In this document: positions 21,081 through 33,044 of the stretch, piece after piece | Position numbering within the stretch: the stretch's first letter is position 1 | How the letters are laid out: the number at the start of each line of letters is the position of its first letter | NCBI GenBank assembly: GCA_964017065.1 | Contig: OZ024788.1 | Span: forward strand, 3,047,887 to 3,111,886 | Direction: 5' to 3' | Length of the DNA: 64,000 nt | DNA from: Haliclona indistincta | Taxonomy: Eukaryota > Porifera > Demospongiae > Haplosclerida > Chalinidae | Translations under genes and position numbers: made by a program | The notes under the pieces: model-generated | Told to the model about the DNA's origin: nothing | The model's input: only the letters and a program-made list of their open reading frames with translations | Database searches by the model: none

Positions 21081-23682
21081 ATGGCAACACCAGGACAAGG
21101 TAATGAAAGTACACCTCTTCTAGGTAAAATTTATTGTTTTACAAATGTATGTTGCATTAATGAATCACACCTGTAGAAGAAAGACAAGAACCTCAGGCTA
21201 AACAAGGCCCAATAGAAGGTCTTATAGGTAAGTAACCTAAGAATTCATATGAACAAAATGCACCTAACTACTAATGTACTACTTGATGTTAGGATGTTTA
21301 CGTGAAAAAAATCTTGAAAAGTATATTCTGTGTAAACTGCATATACTGTACACCAATACATAAAAGTCAAGTCCACAGTAAAATATTTGTTTCCTCTTCT
21401 CTTCAGACTTTCTTACTGAGCGTTTTCCATCAGGCTGGTACTCGTTTCTTGATAAGCTTGAACCAGTCCTTGGTAAGTTGTGTTAGCTAATAATTATGTT
21501 CACGAGCAAGAGTCATGTGAAATAATATTATTGTTTTCTGGTAATAAACTGTATTAAAAAAATGAACAGATTTCACAAAACCCTCGGCGTGTTGCACATT
21601 GTAGAGTTAGCTCCTTAGTTATGGTTTGCAGAAGGAGCTTTGCAGCTAAAGCCAACCTGCTTGCTATTGAAACTTCACTGCTAACCAGAAGACAGCAAAG
21701 TACTGACCACAAGGACAAGGTGTGTCAAGTGGACGTGACCGTGAACACTGAGTAGGTAGCCATTGCTCTTGGCTTTGATAGGCTTTTTCTTAAGATGTCT
21801 ACGCACCCCTAGAGCCTTCCTCAAGTTTAGATGGAATCTAAAAGTACCTAGGTAGTCAAGTGTGGGCGCTTTTGCCGTCAGAGAGGTCCAAGATGGCTGT
21901 CAAGGTGAGCCAGCCATACATAACTCGAGAACGAAAGCACTTTAGCAAAATCCACAAGTCTCATTGCAAGCCAGTGTCGAGCTAAGCCTGTTCATACCTT
22001 TACCGAGTTTCAAAAGTGGGTGATGGTCTCTGCAGCTCGATCGATGGACAGAACGAACGAACGACAAACCATGCAAGTACCGTAACCCTCGCGCATGCGC
22101 CGAGGGTTAATTATTGAACATACATGGGATCGGGAATGCATGCTAATTCGCAAAAATAATACGGTCTATGGTACACTGTTTATATAACCTCAGTTTATGT
22201 TGTAACATTGAAATGTGGCAAGTGAAGAAAGGTATTGTTCAAAAATTTTTACTAACAAAATCAGAGCATCAATTTTTTGAGAATAATTATTTACAGTATT
22301 TTATTTCAATTTTAGCTTGGTTTGTTGAATTCCTACTGGTGATTTCCAGTTTCGTTACTTGGCAGCTACTTCACGTCTCATACAATGAATATTTACGAGA
22401 GCTACAGAAAAATAGAGGAGTGAAACTATTCTTCAGTGTGGTGTTCATGGTACTTGCTATAACGGTTTTTATTCCATTGAACACAGCTCCAGCAGGTTTT
22501 GTATTGTACAGCTGGTCAGCAAAAACAGTTGATACATTCGGTATATCTACCCTCTTCAACCTTGAAAACACCAGCAATTATCAGGTTCCACATATCTTGC
22601 TTCGTCGTGACCTGTCAGCTGAAAGCTATGATTCGAATTCCCTCAAAGACAACAGTACCAAAGACAATCTGAATGAGTTTGAGTCGTATGCTAAACTGGT
22701 CATATCTTTCTTTGCTGTTTCAAGTGCTCTCTCTTTTATGCTATTCATAACTGCACTTGTATGCACATACAAGTGTGTGTGGGCAAGAAAGGGTTGCTGC
22801 ATAAGAAAAAAAGATGACCGCGAAAGAAAACCAAAGAGAACACCATTAGACATATTTCGTATGGATGATGACAATACATCTACCAAACTCGACTTGCCAG
22901 AATCTGCATATTTCATTAGTCTTTTCATAATTAATTGTGGATTATGGATTGGTTGTTTTGTCGTATTCTACTACGGACAATTCCAAAATGCTAGCTACTA
23001 TGAAATCGGTAAATTCAACAACAATTCAGTGGAAGCATTTGCCTTTATTGTGTACATGTACTCTCTGTTGTGCACTATTATCAGCTGCTTCATATTCTCT
23101 AAACTTGCTTACTCGGTCACGTACAGGTGCTTGAAACTATATGAAAAATTCAAAGACCATCAAGATGAAGAAAACATAGACCCTTTGCTTGAACAAGATG
23201 ATGACTTTACAGACATGGCACAGGCTACTCTCAACTTTTTTGAGTACTGGTTTACAATCCACTGGGTTTGCTATACTGTCACCTCATTCCTCTCCATCGC
23301 GCTCTTCTTTGATATTTTGACCAAGTACATACAATCGAAGTTTACTGAACCTCCAGAAACTGCGATTAGCTTTTCCGATTGGGAACTTGGTATAGTCGGC
23401 TTGTTCACAGTACAGCACTGCTTTCTCTTCCTCTATCCTTGCTTCAAAGCAGCTGCCGTGACTATGTCTCGTGAAAAACTCATTAAGAAAATCAGTGCAT
23501 TTCGAGGGAACCGATTGAAGCATGAGAAAAAAGAGCTTTATATCCAGTATCTGAAAAGGAAGAAGTTCGGGTTTCGTATCAGCTTCTTCTGTGCTCGACT
23601 ACGATTCGGGTTCAACGTTGCCTACATATCGATATTCATCGGTCTCTTAGGGGTGCTACTGAAACTCAGTATTGTTTTTTAA
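21081..23682 (+). CDS. Array paralogue P5, multi-pass membrane protein
   Basis: Model exons are 21081-21123, 21177-21227, 21407-21472 and 22316-23682, all phase 1, giving 508 residues. Exon 1 reads MATPGQGNESTPLLG, with an acidic dileucine-type motif (ESTPLL). An upstream phase-1 donor at 21099 would skip that motif. Exon 3 carries the W-x-x-F-L-D-x-x-E-P-x-L-G pattern also seen in P6. The long exon is intact: NTAPAGFVLYSW in segment 2, the second loop with NST, a short basic loop (CCIRKKDDRERKPKR), then LPESAYF, YMYSLLCTIISCFIFSK and LQHCFLFL-type block (here TVQHC). A 529-base transposon sits in the last intron without touching splice sites. Function is unknown. Confidence 0.88.
21580..22108. 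mobile_element. MITE family G, copy 1, in P5 intron 3
   Basis: The ends ACCCTCGGCG and CGCCGAGGGT bound about 529 bases. Nearly the whole element recurs in opposite orientation at 56006-56535 (shared: TTATGGTTTGCAGAAGGAGC, AGATGTCTACGCACCCC), and a partial copy lies at 47800-47960. No coding capacity is recognised. Confidence 0.8.
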
Positions 23683-24037
23683 GCAGTAAAGTGAAAGGCT
23701 ACGAAATGTGAACTGTAAGTAGAAAACTAGCCCTAATGAACAAAACAAAAGTCTTAGCTAGCAAAAGATATGATAGCACTGAAGTAAAAATTATTGAATA
23801 TTGCTTTGCTGACATAAATATTTGTATTGTTGCATAAGTTGGTTGTACTAATGTTGCTGTTCAAAACATCAAAAACCACTATTAATAAATATTTATTAAT
23901 GAGGCGATCAAGTTACTTTATACTAAACAGTATTTCACTCAACTAAAACACTTGGCAATAACCAGTAGTGTATTTACGTTTCTGAACTTTCTGAGCATTA
24001 TTGTCAACGTTGGCCCATGCAGTACTAGCTATGTATA

Positions 24038-24152
24038 GCCTCGAACCAGGCTCTTTTAATTAGTGTGGGCGGAAAAAAGAGCCTGGTACACACTGTCTGC
24101 GCATGCTCCAAATCGTGCCGCAAATCCGGCGCGATAGGAAACTTTCGTGCAC

Positions 24153-24195
<43 letters not shown>

Positions 24196-25600
24196 CTGAT
24201 TTGCAAAGACAATGCAGGACTGACTAGCTAGCAGAGCTAATAAACAGACAGCCCTATAAGAAAAGAAAAAAAAAATAAGTAAATAAATAAAACTAAAGAT
24301 AAATAGAAGATAACTGACGTTTAAAAGCAGAAGAAGAAAAACTAGATACAACATGGTTAGGCAACTGATTCCACAATGAAACAACATTAACAAAAAAAGA
24401 AAAGAAATATGAGTTAGTCCGAGCAAAGGGTTTATACAGAATAAGATTATGAGGACGACGAGGAGAAGGATGAGGGTGGAATGAAAAATAAGAAGGTGGA
24501 ATAATAGAAAGATTATTTACAATATTAAAACAAACTTTAAGAGACTGAGTCTTACGGCGGGATTCAAGAGATGACCACTGGAGAGAAGCCAGAAGAGAAG
24601 ACCGATCCATTTTCCAATTATGAGTCACAACGCGGGCTGCAAAGGTTTCAACACGTTCCAAGGCTTGTATATGTGTTTTACAGTGAGGAGACCAAACGGC
24701 ACTACAATACTCCAGAGTGGGAAGGAGTATTGTAGTGCCGTTTGGTCGCGTTTGTAATACGCGCCACGAAATTTTACGTCATCGCTTACTGGTACTGTGG
24801 ATCTCGGTTCAGAACAAGTGTTGGTCTTCTTTAGTGGAAGTTCTGCTAACTACATTAGTAATACTGTACAGGCAAGGCAGTAGTGAGCGACGAGTGTACG
24901 AATTGCGTAGAATAACAGCGATGTTTCTACTGGTGGAATGGCGAAAGAAGCTTCGATCTTTTACAAACGCATGGCCTCTCTCCCCTCCGAAAAGCATGGG
25001 CAAACTTATAGTACTACAATGGCCTGGCTGAGATGTGTCCTGCCTTTTTCCCTCCTGAGATCATCTATCTTATGCTTCCGAGGACATCGATCAGCTGTTG
25101 GAAGACCTTCAAAAACAACACCACTTCTGCCTGTGGATGTCATTAGAGCTGAGAGTTCGTGGTCTCCTCTGAACTAACAATTATTTTTAGTTTGTATCAT
25201 TCACTACACCACTGCTTTATTTCATTGTATTCACATTGTATTCACCCTGGACTATGTTACATCAATTATCTAAGGCATCAAAAAAAATGTTTCTACTGTC
25301 GTTGCAGTTTGCGCGTTTATCCGTTCAGCAGATCAGCTTGGTACTTTGCTATGCAGTTCAGGATATGTGGCTGTCAAAACTTGCTCTATTTTCTTGAAAG
25401 GTGAATGATCTACGTTAAAATTGCGCTAGCTAGAAGTCGCCATGTTCGTTTGCTTGACCACGCCCTTCGTCCCGCCTGGCATTGATAATTGTTATTTCGT
25501 CACATCCGTCCAAACCACGTGAATCTTCAGCACATGCGCAGACAGTGTCTACCAGGCTCTTTTTTCTGCCCACACAAATTAAAAGAGCCTGGTTCAAGGC
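24038..25600. mobile_element. Composite inverted-repeat element with TATA target site
   Basis: The left end GCCTCGAACCAGGCTCTTTT and the right end AAAAGAGCCTGGTTCAAGGC are inverted, and similarity extends inward about 65 bases (CACTGTCTGCGCATG). TATA occurs directly outside both ends (24034-24037, 25601-25604). It carries a LINE fragment. The remaining open frames (for example 24938-25177 +, with an LLRSSILCFRGHRS stretch) look like mobile-element coding remnants that I cannot name. Confidence 0.75.
24154..24725 (-). mobile_element. LINE 3' fragment, reverse-transcriptase tail and poly(A)
   Basis: The - strand frame from 24725 to 24293 reads LEYCSAVWSPHC, ALERVETFAARVVT, L-x-W-x-x-L-x-x-R-R and VSLWNQLPNHVV, the characteristic C-terminal tail of non-LTR retrotransposon reverse transcriptases. 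The 39-base T run at 24154-24192 is its poly(A) tail. At its 5' end 23 bases recur inverted (24691-24713 and 24724-24746), like the 5' inversions made during LINE insertion. It is truncated and cannot be autonomous. Confidence 0.85.
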
Positions 25601-26657
25601 TATAGTCATGTACAGATTGGCCAATGCAACAGTTACTGTATTTATATTTTCTATAATTTTACTAAGAGTCCATATTCTCAAACTACTACTTCAATGATAG
25701 CATCATCAACGGGTTTCAAGCTTTCTTTAAACTGGTACAGAGGGCAGAGGCGAACCTACTATTATGGCAATGAGGCAGCTGCCTAGGTAAAAAATTTCTC
25801 TAATGATATTCATCAACAATAATTCTAATCTTATTCAAGCATTCATGGGTTTTTATCAAGTGCATGTGGTTCTCTATTTGTATTTGTGAGCTTTGTTGCT
25901 CATTAGAAACTGTCTGTTTTCCAAAGGCAAGGTTGTGCCAAATGAGTGCCAAGGTGTGTAAAAATAGCAACTCATGAATATTACTCTGCTCATACGTTTT
26001 AATTCAACAGTGCTACATGTGGTAATCTGTAAAACTGCTGAAGATCAGAATGACAAAGCAAGCTGCACAACACTTGTGTATGTTACGAGGGTAACAAGTC
26101 AACTCAAAACCATTTGGACTGATCAGAAACAGATATGACTTGATGTTTTTCAGCTACTAAAAGAAATATATCTGTACTAGTTATAAAAGCTTATAAGACA
26201 GTTCACTCTCACAGAACAAACCATATGACAAGAATGATAAAACTTTACAACTATTAATTTTGATCTGAGCAAGAACATCCTCATGACTGTGTGCATGCTA
26301 AGCATGTGCATGCTGACTCATGTATTATATCAGACCACCCCACACACATACTGCATCAATAATATTTAGAGGGTCTTTCTTGGAAGCTACTTCAGTTTGT
26401 TAAATTCATTATTACAGTATTCGCCACTCCAGCAAGTAACAATGCTATGTGCCCAACAGCTCATGAATATTATCACTCACTTGGGCTATTGTCCTGTAAC
26501 TATGGTAACAACTGTAGACAACAGAATTATGAATAACAATCACACTTTAAACAATGGTGCACAGGAGCACACAAGTAAGACATACAAAATTACAATAGTA
26601 AGTGACTATATGAAAATTTTGAAATAAGCTACATGTGCAGTTTTATGATATTATGTG

Positions 26658-27398
26658 CAGGGGGTTCCAGTGACGGAAATTTTCGATCCCAGGCCGTTTT
26701 TTACATAGCCCCAATACTCACCCACCCACTACGTCATAACATGTCATATAATGATATTCACAAGTCAAACTAATTAATATTCATGAACAGATGACGATCG
26801 AGACGATCGCGTACACGTAGCTCATTGTCGATAGTGCAGGTGCGTCAGCCTACTATCGATCGAGATGAAGCAGCAGTGTTCTGAGAACACTGCTCCAGCA
26901 GCAGAGACCAGAAAGCGATGGCACTACCGCTGTGAATGTGGCCAAGATTAAGCGACTACCACGTTTCAGAGCATAAGCGCAGTGCTCATCACAGAAAAGC
27001 ACCGATGCTGCTAAAACTCCACGATTGGATAGCTTCTTTCGACAGAAGAACAACACTCAAGAGCTGAGTGCAGCTGAATCTACTGCAGGAGCTGGTGAGT
27101 AGAATAACTGCCTGGCTCAGGAGCAGATGCTAGCCACACCTCCAGACCACACCCTACTAAGCATAATACATCTTTTACCTGCGTTTTAGCTACAGTGTAT
27201 GTATAATATACACTAAATATATCTGCAAGGCATGATATGGACCTCTTCTGGTGTCAAGAACCTGCAAAACAACTCTAAAGTGCACCAGAGATGTAGTGGC
27301 TAAAATTTACACAAAATGACCTTTTGCGTAAAAACCTTCTCAACCCACCCACCCACTTTTCGGCCTGGGGTCGGTAAATTTTCTTTGTGGGACCTCTG
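26658..27398. mobile_element. Non-autonomous hAT-type element
   Basis: It starts CAGGGGGTTCCAG and ends GGGACCTCTG, with an imperfect inverted repeat continuing inward (ATCCCAGGCCG and CGGCCTGGGGT). The 8-base target duplication ATTATGTG lies at 26650-26657 and 27399-27406. CAGGG ends with an 8-base duplication are the hAT hallmark. A fragment reading RLDSFFRQK may remain from a transposase N-terminus. It lies just upstream of the P6 promoter. Confidence 0.85.
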
Positions 27399-27498
27399 AT
27401 TATGTGCATAAAAATTATGAACGTGTACCAATTTCTTTCCTAGAAACCTGCCAAGTTTCTATGAAGTCTAGTGCTCATGAATATCATTAGCAGTTGAA

Positions 27499-27562
27499 CA
27501 CATGACTCCCTAGAAGTAAATGAATAAATGCACTCTACAGCACCGTTACTGCATTGTTTCAG
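27499..27562 (+). promoter_or_regulatory. Class A promoter block of P6
   Basis: CACATGACTCCCTAGAAGTA, then TGAATAAATGCACTCTAC and GCATTGTTTCAG, about 30 bases before the ATG at 27590. A shared upstream block TTTCCTAGAAACCTGCCAAG (27437) also occurs in front of P5 (about 20920). Confidence 0.6.
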
Positions 27563-27589
27563 AATTCCAGTTGCTCAACAACACCAATA

Positions 27590-30129
27590 ATGGGAGCATC
27601 GAAGTCTAAAACTGTATATCAGGCATTAGACGAGGAAGACCCAGACAATGACCTTGAAAGAACAAAACCTTTAGGTAAATTATCACTGCTCATGAAAAGG
27701 GTCAGGAGGGCTTATTTTGCTTTAAGGTTATGGGATACTGGATTAGCCAGGTTTCACTGTGGTATAATTTTAGTGGTTCATTTTCTACGTTTTAAAATTT
27801 CCATCACAGAGTCAGGTGAAAAAATCTCCCCACCTATATCACCTGCAGAAATAGAAAAGGGAGCCACAGACACAACTCTAATCGATCGTTTTTATAGATG
27901 GAATGCAGGTAAACTACTCACAACACTGCATGTGTACTGACAAAATGTAAGTTAGCGATAAAACTGTAACAATTTCTAAGTGTAAGTTCAACTAATTTAC
28001 AGGTCTTTTTCACAGATTCTGTTCAAAAGGATTTGCCACGCAAATGGAACTGGTTTCTTGATGAGCGTGCTGAACCATGTCTTGGTATGCTTCTGTCAAA
28101 AATGTGTGCATGATGTGTCGGTAATCTCACAGCAAAGATTTTATGATAAAAACTCTTAGTAGTATTTGATAATCATCCATTTATTTAAGAATGTAATTCC
28201 ATTGATGAGCCAGAGGTTTGCAGCACACAGCTGGAATTAACCAAAATTAATTCATAAACAAATCAAAATGGTGTCATTATGGTGTCAAAGGTGTGTTCTT
28301 ACAGTATGAATACAACTTTAAAAACCGGAACAGACACCCTCACGCTGATATCATACACCAGTTTTCATAGTTTAAAACCACAAATCTGTCTAACTATAGA
28401 TAATGAATAATTTTTGGCAAAAAATTATGTTTAAAATTATGTATGTATAAAACTTAATAATAACAATTATGTATAACATTATTACTTTTTATGATTAATT
28501 TTTTTCAGCTGGTTGTGATGAAATTCTACTGATACCCCTCAGTTGTATAACTGGGCAGTTACTGCACTGTTCTTATTTCGAAGCCACCCGTAATCTACAA
28601 AACAACAGATGGATAAAATTAGTTTGGGCTATATTTCTCCTTTTTGCTGTTCTGATTCTAGTTTTTGTGAATACAGCACCAGCAGGTTTCGTGATGTTTA
28701 ATTGGATAAATGGTTCGGTTGATGAATTCAATGTTACATTCCTCTTTAACGTACAAAAGATCAGCAATACCACTAACAAAATCCCTACAATAGTGCTTCG
28801 TGATACATCAACCAATACCATAGATGTAAATTCTCTCAGCGACCAGCACGTTATAGACAAATAGACAATCTGAATGAATTTGAACCATTTGCTAAACTGG
28901 TCATACTGTTCTTTACACTTTCTAGTGCTTTATCCTTCCTCTTATTTATAATGGCACTTTTGTGCACATATAAATGCGTCTGGTTGCGTGGCTGTGTTAA
29001 AAGAAATAAAACAGAGCTAGATGACCAAGACGGTGGAGAAAAAGGAGATAAAGACAAGGCAGAAAAAATGAAGGAACATGAAGAACATGAACCAGAACCA
29101 AAGGCAGAAGGACAAAAGGCAGAAGAACCAAAGACAGGAGAACCAAAGGCAGAAGAACCAAAGACAGGAGACCCAAAGACAGGAGAACCAAAGACAGGAG
29201 AACCAGAACCAAAGACAGAAAAAGAAGAACAAAACAAAGATGTAGGAATTAAAAGTGTAAGTGGAAGAGGTGAAGGCAATAAAGAAGTGAAGCCTTTAGA
29301 TTCATTTCGTTATGATGACAATGATAAGACATCAACCAAAATTTACCTACCAGAATCTTTGTATTTCTTATTACTCCTTTTTCTCAACATTGCCCTCATT
29401 CTTAGTTGCACATCTTTATTCCCTAAATGGCATTACAACCAGCTCCCATACTATGCCAGCAATGTTGCTATCTGGGTAGAGTTTGCTGTCTTTCTAATGT
29501 ACATGTACTCTCTGCTGTGTACAATTGTCAGTTGCTTCATCTTCTCAAAGCTTGCTTACTCAGTCACTCGGAGATGCTTGGACCTGCTTGAAAAATTAGA
29601 AAAATTTCAAGGTAACGACATTCTACATGACTTGACTAAAGAAGATGACAAGTTTACCGAGATGGCTCAAGCTACACTGAACATGTTTGAATACTGGTTC
29701 ACTGTTCACTGGGTATGCTACACAGTCACTTCGTTCCTCTCAGTAGCACTTTTCTTCGATATGCTAACCAAGCATATGCAATCCAAATTCAACAAACCAC
29801 CTGACACAGCAATAGGGTTTTCTTCGGAAGAGCTTACTATAGTAGGTTTGTTCACACTGCAGCACTGCTTTCTATTCCTCTATCCTTGCTTCAAAGCGGC
29901 TGCAGTGACTGTGGGTCGTGAAAAGCTCATCAAAAAGGTCAATGCTTACCAAGATCCCAAGTTGAATCCTCAAAATAAGCAGTTCTTGATCCAGTATCTC
30001 AAGAACAAGAAATTCGGGTTTCGTATCAGCTTCTTCTGTGCTCGACTTCGATTCGGGTTCAATGTTGCATACATATCGATATTCATCGGTCTGCTTGGCG
30101 TGCTACTGAAACTAACTGGAGTGTTCTAA
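27590..30129 (+). pseudogene. Array paralogue P6, frame broken by an 8-base duplication
   Basis: Model exons are 27590-27674 (MGASKSKTVYQAL..., a possible myristoylation start), 27810-27908, 28016-28084 (KWNWFLDERAEPCLG) and 28509-30129; all joins are phase 1. At 28852-28867 ATAGACAA is tandemly duplicated relative to paralogues, giving a stop at 28862-28864. Discounting those eight bases, the coding length is a multiple of three (621 codons plus stop). The rest is well conserved and contains a private minisatellite of Lys/Thr/Gly/Glu/Pro (KTGEP units) in the segment-3/4 loop. It could be a recent pseudogene, an allele or an assembly error. Confidence 0.75.
29085..29230 (+). repeat. In-frame KTGEP/KAEEP minisatellite in P6
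   Basis: 15-base units AAGACAGGAGAACCA and AAGGCAGAAGAACCA repeat about nine times in the segment-3/4 loop. The encoded stretch is strongly charged. The same loop carries a different repeat in P10. Confidence 0.9.
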
Positions 30130-30996
30130 AACCACCACTACTATGCGGAGGAAAAGAAGCTCTAGACTACATGTACTGTTATTAGCCAGCTATGAGAGTA
30201 TGTATGTTGTGTGCATGCAGCAGTATATACGTAGGGAGAGATGTACAACTTAGACCTTCGATAATGTACATGTAGTATACATTGTATGGTGAAAGTAAAA
30301 GGGACATTAAAATTTTTTAATAAAAGCTCAAAATGTCATCAAAATAAAGAATGTGTCTTACTACTTTATAAACAATAGCTGCATGAATCAAAGGATACTT
30401 GACACAGCGTATCACCTTCTCTCTTATAGAACAAAGCATGTACATTGAGCCCCCGCTGTTTGTGTTACAGTAGTGTGATTGACACTGCTGTAAGTAAGGT
30501 TCTTGCTAGTCAGATCTGTCAAAAGACATTGTGCGAGTGCTCGGTGTTTTGTGACTTGCACAAACTTCAGCTTTGAATACTGCTAGGTCCTCATTAAGCA
30601 CTTGGAGCCGGAAGCATATCCCACTAAGGTAATTCATAGCATCATGAAATAAAATTCCCTCAGTTATCAAATGATCGTGAATAATATCAGACAATTGTCT
30701 TGTGATTAACAACGATTACTGCATGACAACCATCATGAATCACTACAGTGAGGGATACTAGCAACAGTAAGAGGATTCACAAGTGCACCAACAACAGCAT
30801 AGATTGTGAATGAGTGAGAGTGAGTTAAATGGGTTCCATCAAATCTGTCGTATTACTGGTTAGACATTTTCTACTGAGACTACATGCACTAGATATCCAA
30901 TAACACAAACTGCAAATGTTATTCATGAGACTATTCCATGAAACAGTCTAAATTTTTTGAAATTGCGAATACTCACTCATTCGGCTACTAAAGTTG
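30130..30996. other. Intergenic stretch P6-P7
   Basis: No gene is seen. It includes the P6 3' untranslated region and diverged pieces of the blocks found upstream of P3 and P5 (CAATTGTCTTGTGATT near 30691). Confidence 0.35.
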
Positions 30997-31060
30997 AGCA
31001 CATAACTCCCAACAGTGAGTGAATAAGACAATAATGCTTCTTTGTGCCGTATTGTTTTAG
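30997..31060 (+). promoter_or_regulatory. Class A promoter block of P7
   Basis: GCACATAACTCCCAACAGTG, then AGTGAATAAGACAATAATGC and CCGTATTGTTTTAG; the ATG follows at 31079. Order and spacing match P5 and P6. Confidence 0.55.
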
Positions 31061-31078
31061 AACCTGACACCAGTAAAG

Positions 31079-33023
31079 ATGGCTGAACAAGAAACAGACC
31101 CTCTTCTTGAAGGTAAGTTCAGTATCTCATGTCTTTTCTATAGCTAACATTATAGTTTATTCATTAGTTGCATTGTTTACTATATCAAGTTACTGATTAC
31201 TATCTGTAAGTCATAATAAGACGTCATCTTTTTAATGTGATTGTAAGAGCATTGTCCATCGCACCATCAGTGGATATAGCACCAATAATGCTGAGCAAAT
31301 AGTGAGCTTAGACAATCAACGAAACTAAAACAGCATGGTGTGTGCTATATATACAATTTGTATAGTGCTACATTAAAATCAATACAGTCATAGACAATTC
31401 TTCCTCTCGTGTGTAGAGCAGCAGACAGGATAAAATTTTCACGCAAACAACGAAGATCAACAAGATGACTATCCTTTCCTAAAAAGTTAGAATTATATCA
31501 AGTTCCATACACAAGTGTGCACATGAAACACACACGAATTGCATTGATATAACAAGCTGACTAGCTGTCTCTACCACAGAACCACTGAATGCAGTTCAGG
31601 ATATTTTGGGTAAGTGTGCATTACGAACACTAAAGGACAGAAAAAGATAATGCTCATTATTTTATTTCTTGCAGCTATAGTTATAGAAGTCACACTGGTC
31701 ATCTTTAGCTTCATCACCTTTCAGTTAATCCGTCTGTCTTACAGCGAAAATCTTCGAAACCCCAATTATTAAGGAAAACAAAATGGGTAGTTACTGCTAT
31801 TTTTGTGCCGTTAGTTCTCTTGTGCGTGATCATCACCATTGCCCCAGCAGTACTAGTAATGTACAGTTGGGTCAATGCAACGGTTACTGTATTCAACGTC
31901 ACTTATATTTTAACGTACCAAAGAGTCCTGGTAATACTATTCCCGAACTACTAAAGTCCAGCTTCAATGTCCAGTCTCTCAACGACAGCTTAATCGTAGA
32001 CAATTTGAATGGGTTTGAAGCTTTCTTTAAACTGGTCGTCGCATTCTTTTCTTTTTCGAGTGCTCTGTCATTCATCCTGTTTATATACGCACTTGTATGC
32101 ACCTATAAATGTGCTGGGCTGAGGAGATTTTGGAGAACTTGCACAAGAAATAGGCAACCAGATGAAGAACCCAGGCCTCTGGATCCCTTCCAATATAATG
32201 GCTCAGAAACTTCTACATCGACCTGCCAGAGTCTCTCTACTTCGTCGGTCTATTCATAACCAACATTGCCCTTTGGATTGCTTGTGCTGTCGTGTTTTGT
32301 GCCTTTCATTTCTACAGACGGTATTACAAAGCTGACGACAATAAGAATGTTAGATCTAACCCTACATGGGTGGAGGCACTTGGCTTTGGAATGTACATGT
32401 GGTCTCTGCTATGTACGATTGTCAGTTGCTTCATCTTCTCAAAGATAGCCTACTCTGTCACTCATAGGTGCTTCCGTGCTTGAAACTGTACGATAAATTC
32501 ACAAAACATCGAAAACAACAAGATGATGAAGATGGCGATGGACTAGAGCGTCTTATTCAACAAGATCTCCAGTTCACAAAACAGGCCCAAACCACTATAG
32601 CCTACTTTGAATTCTGGTTCACATGATTTGGGATATCCTACACTGTCACTTCGTTCCTCTCAATTGCTCTTCTTATCGACATAGTGAAGCTATACTTAGG
32701 TTCAACTGTTGACCCACCACTCACTAATGCAATTGGGTTTAGTCAAATAGAGCTTGTTGTTGTCGCTTTGTTCACAGTGCAGCACTGCAGTGACTGTGTC
32801 ACGCGAAAAACTTTTCAAGATAGTGAACTACGCTTATCAAGGTAAAAATCATCCTTTGAGTCATGAGAGGAAGCAGCTGTATATCCAGCATCTCAGGAAT
32901 ATGGGGTTTGGATTTCGTATCAGCTTCTGTTGTGCTCGACTACGATTTGAATTCAACATTGCCTACATATCAATTTTCATTGGTCTCTTGGGCTTGCTAC
33001 TGAAACTAACCGACGTCTTGTAA
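31079..33023 (+). pseudogene. Array paralogue P7, pseudogene with several lesions
   Basis: The first exons look normal: 31079-31112 (MAEQETDPLLEG, acidic dileucine) and 31580-31609, then the long exon from 31675. That exon is broken many times: a stop after LRNPNY near 31770, frame changes near 31885 and 32215, an insertion after THRC near 32468, a TGA in the FTIHW motif near 32625, and a deletion removing the LFLYPCFKAA codons near 32788. The last 80 codons read through. The closest relative is P11 (shared FCAFHFYRxYY and RSNPTW). It is non-functional as a full-length protein. Confidence 0.9.
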
Positions 33024-33044
33024 ACATACATGTACATAAAAAAT

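Larger units (their letters stand above)
23985..25738 (+). pseudogene. Relict of an array member, split by a transposon
   Basis: 23985-24033 (GCCCATGCAGTACTAGCTAT) and 25605-25738 (TGTACAGATTGGCCAATGCA ... GGGTTTCAAGCTTTCTTTAA) match adjoining parts of P7 (about 31840-32035). Together they are the second-segment/second-loop region of a decayed copy. The element 24038-25600 lies between them. No frame survives. Confidence 0.65.

Noticed and set aside
24938..25177. Frame with LLRSSILCFRGHRS
   Set aside because: Looks like a transposon-encoded C-terminus, but it is isolated and I could not identify it, so it is only mentioned in the element entry.
28851..29279. Ser/Phe/Gly-rich - strand frame
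   Set aside because: Reverse shadow of the P6 KTGEP repeat.
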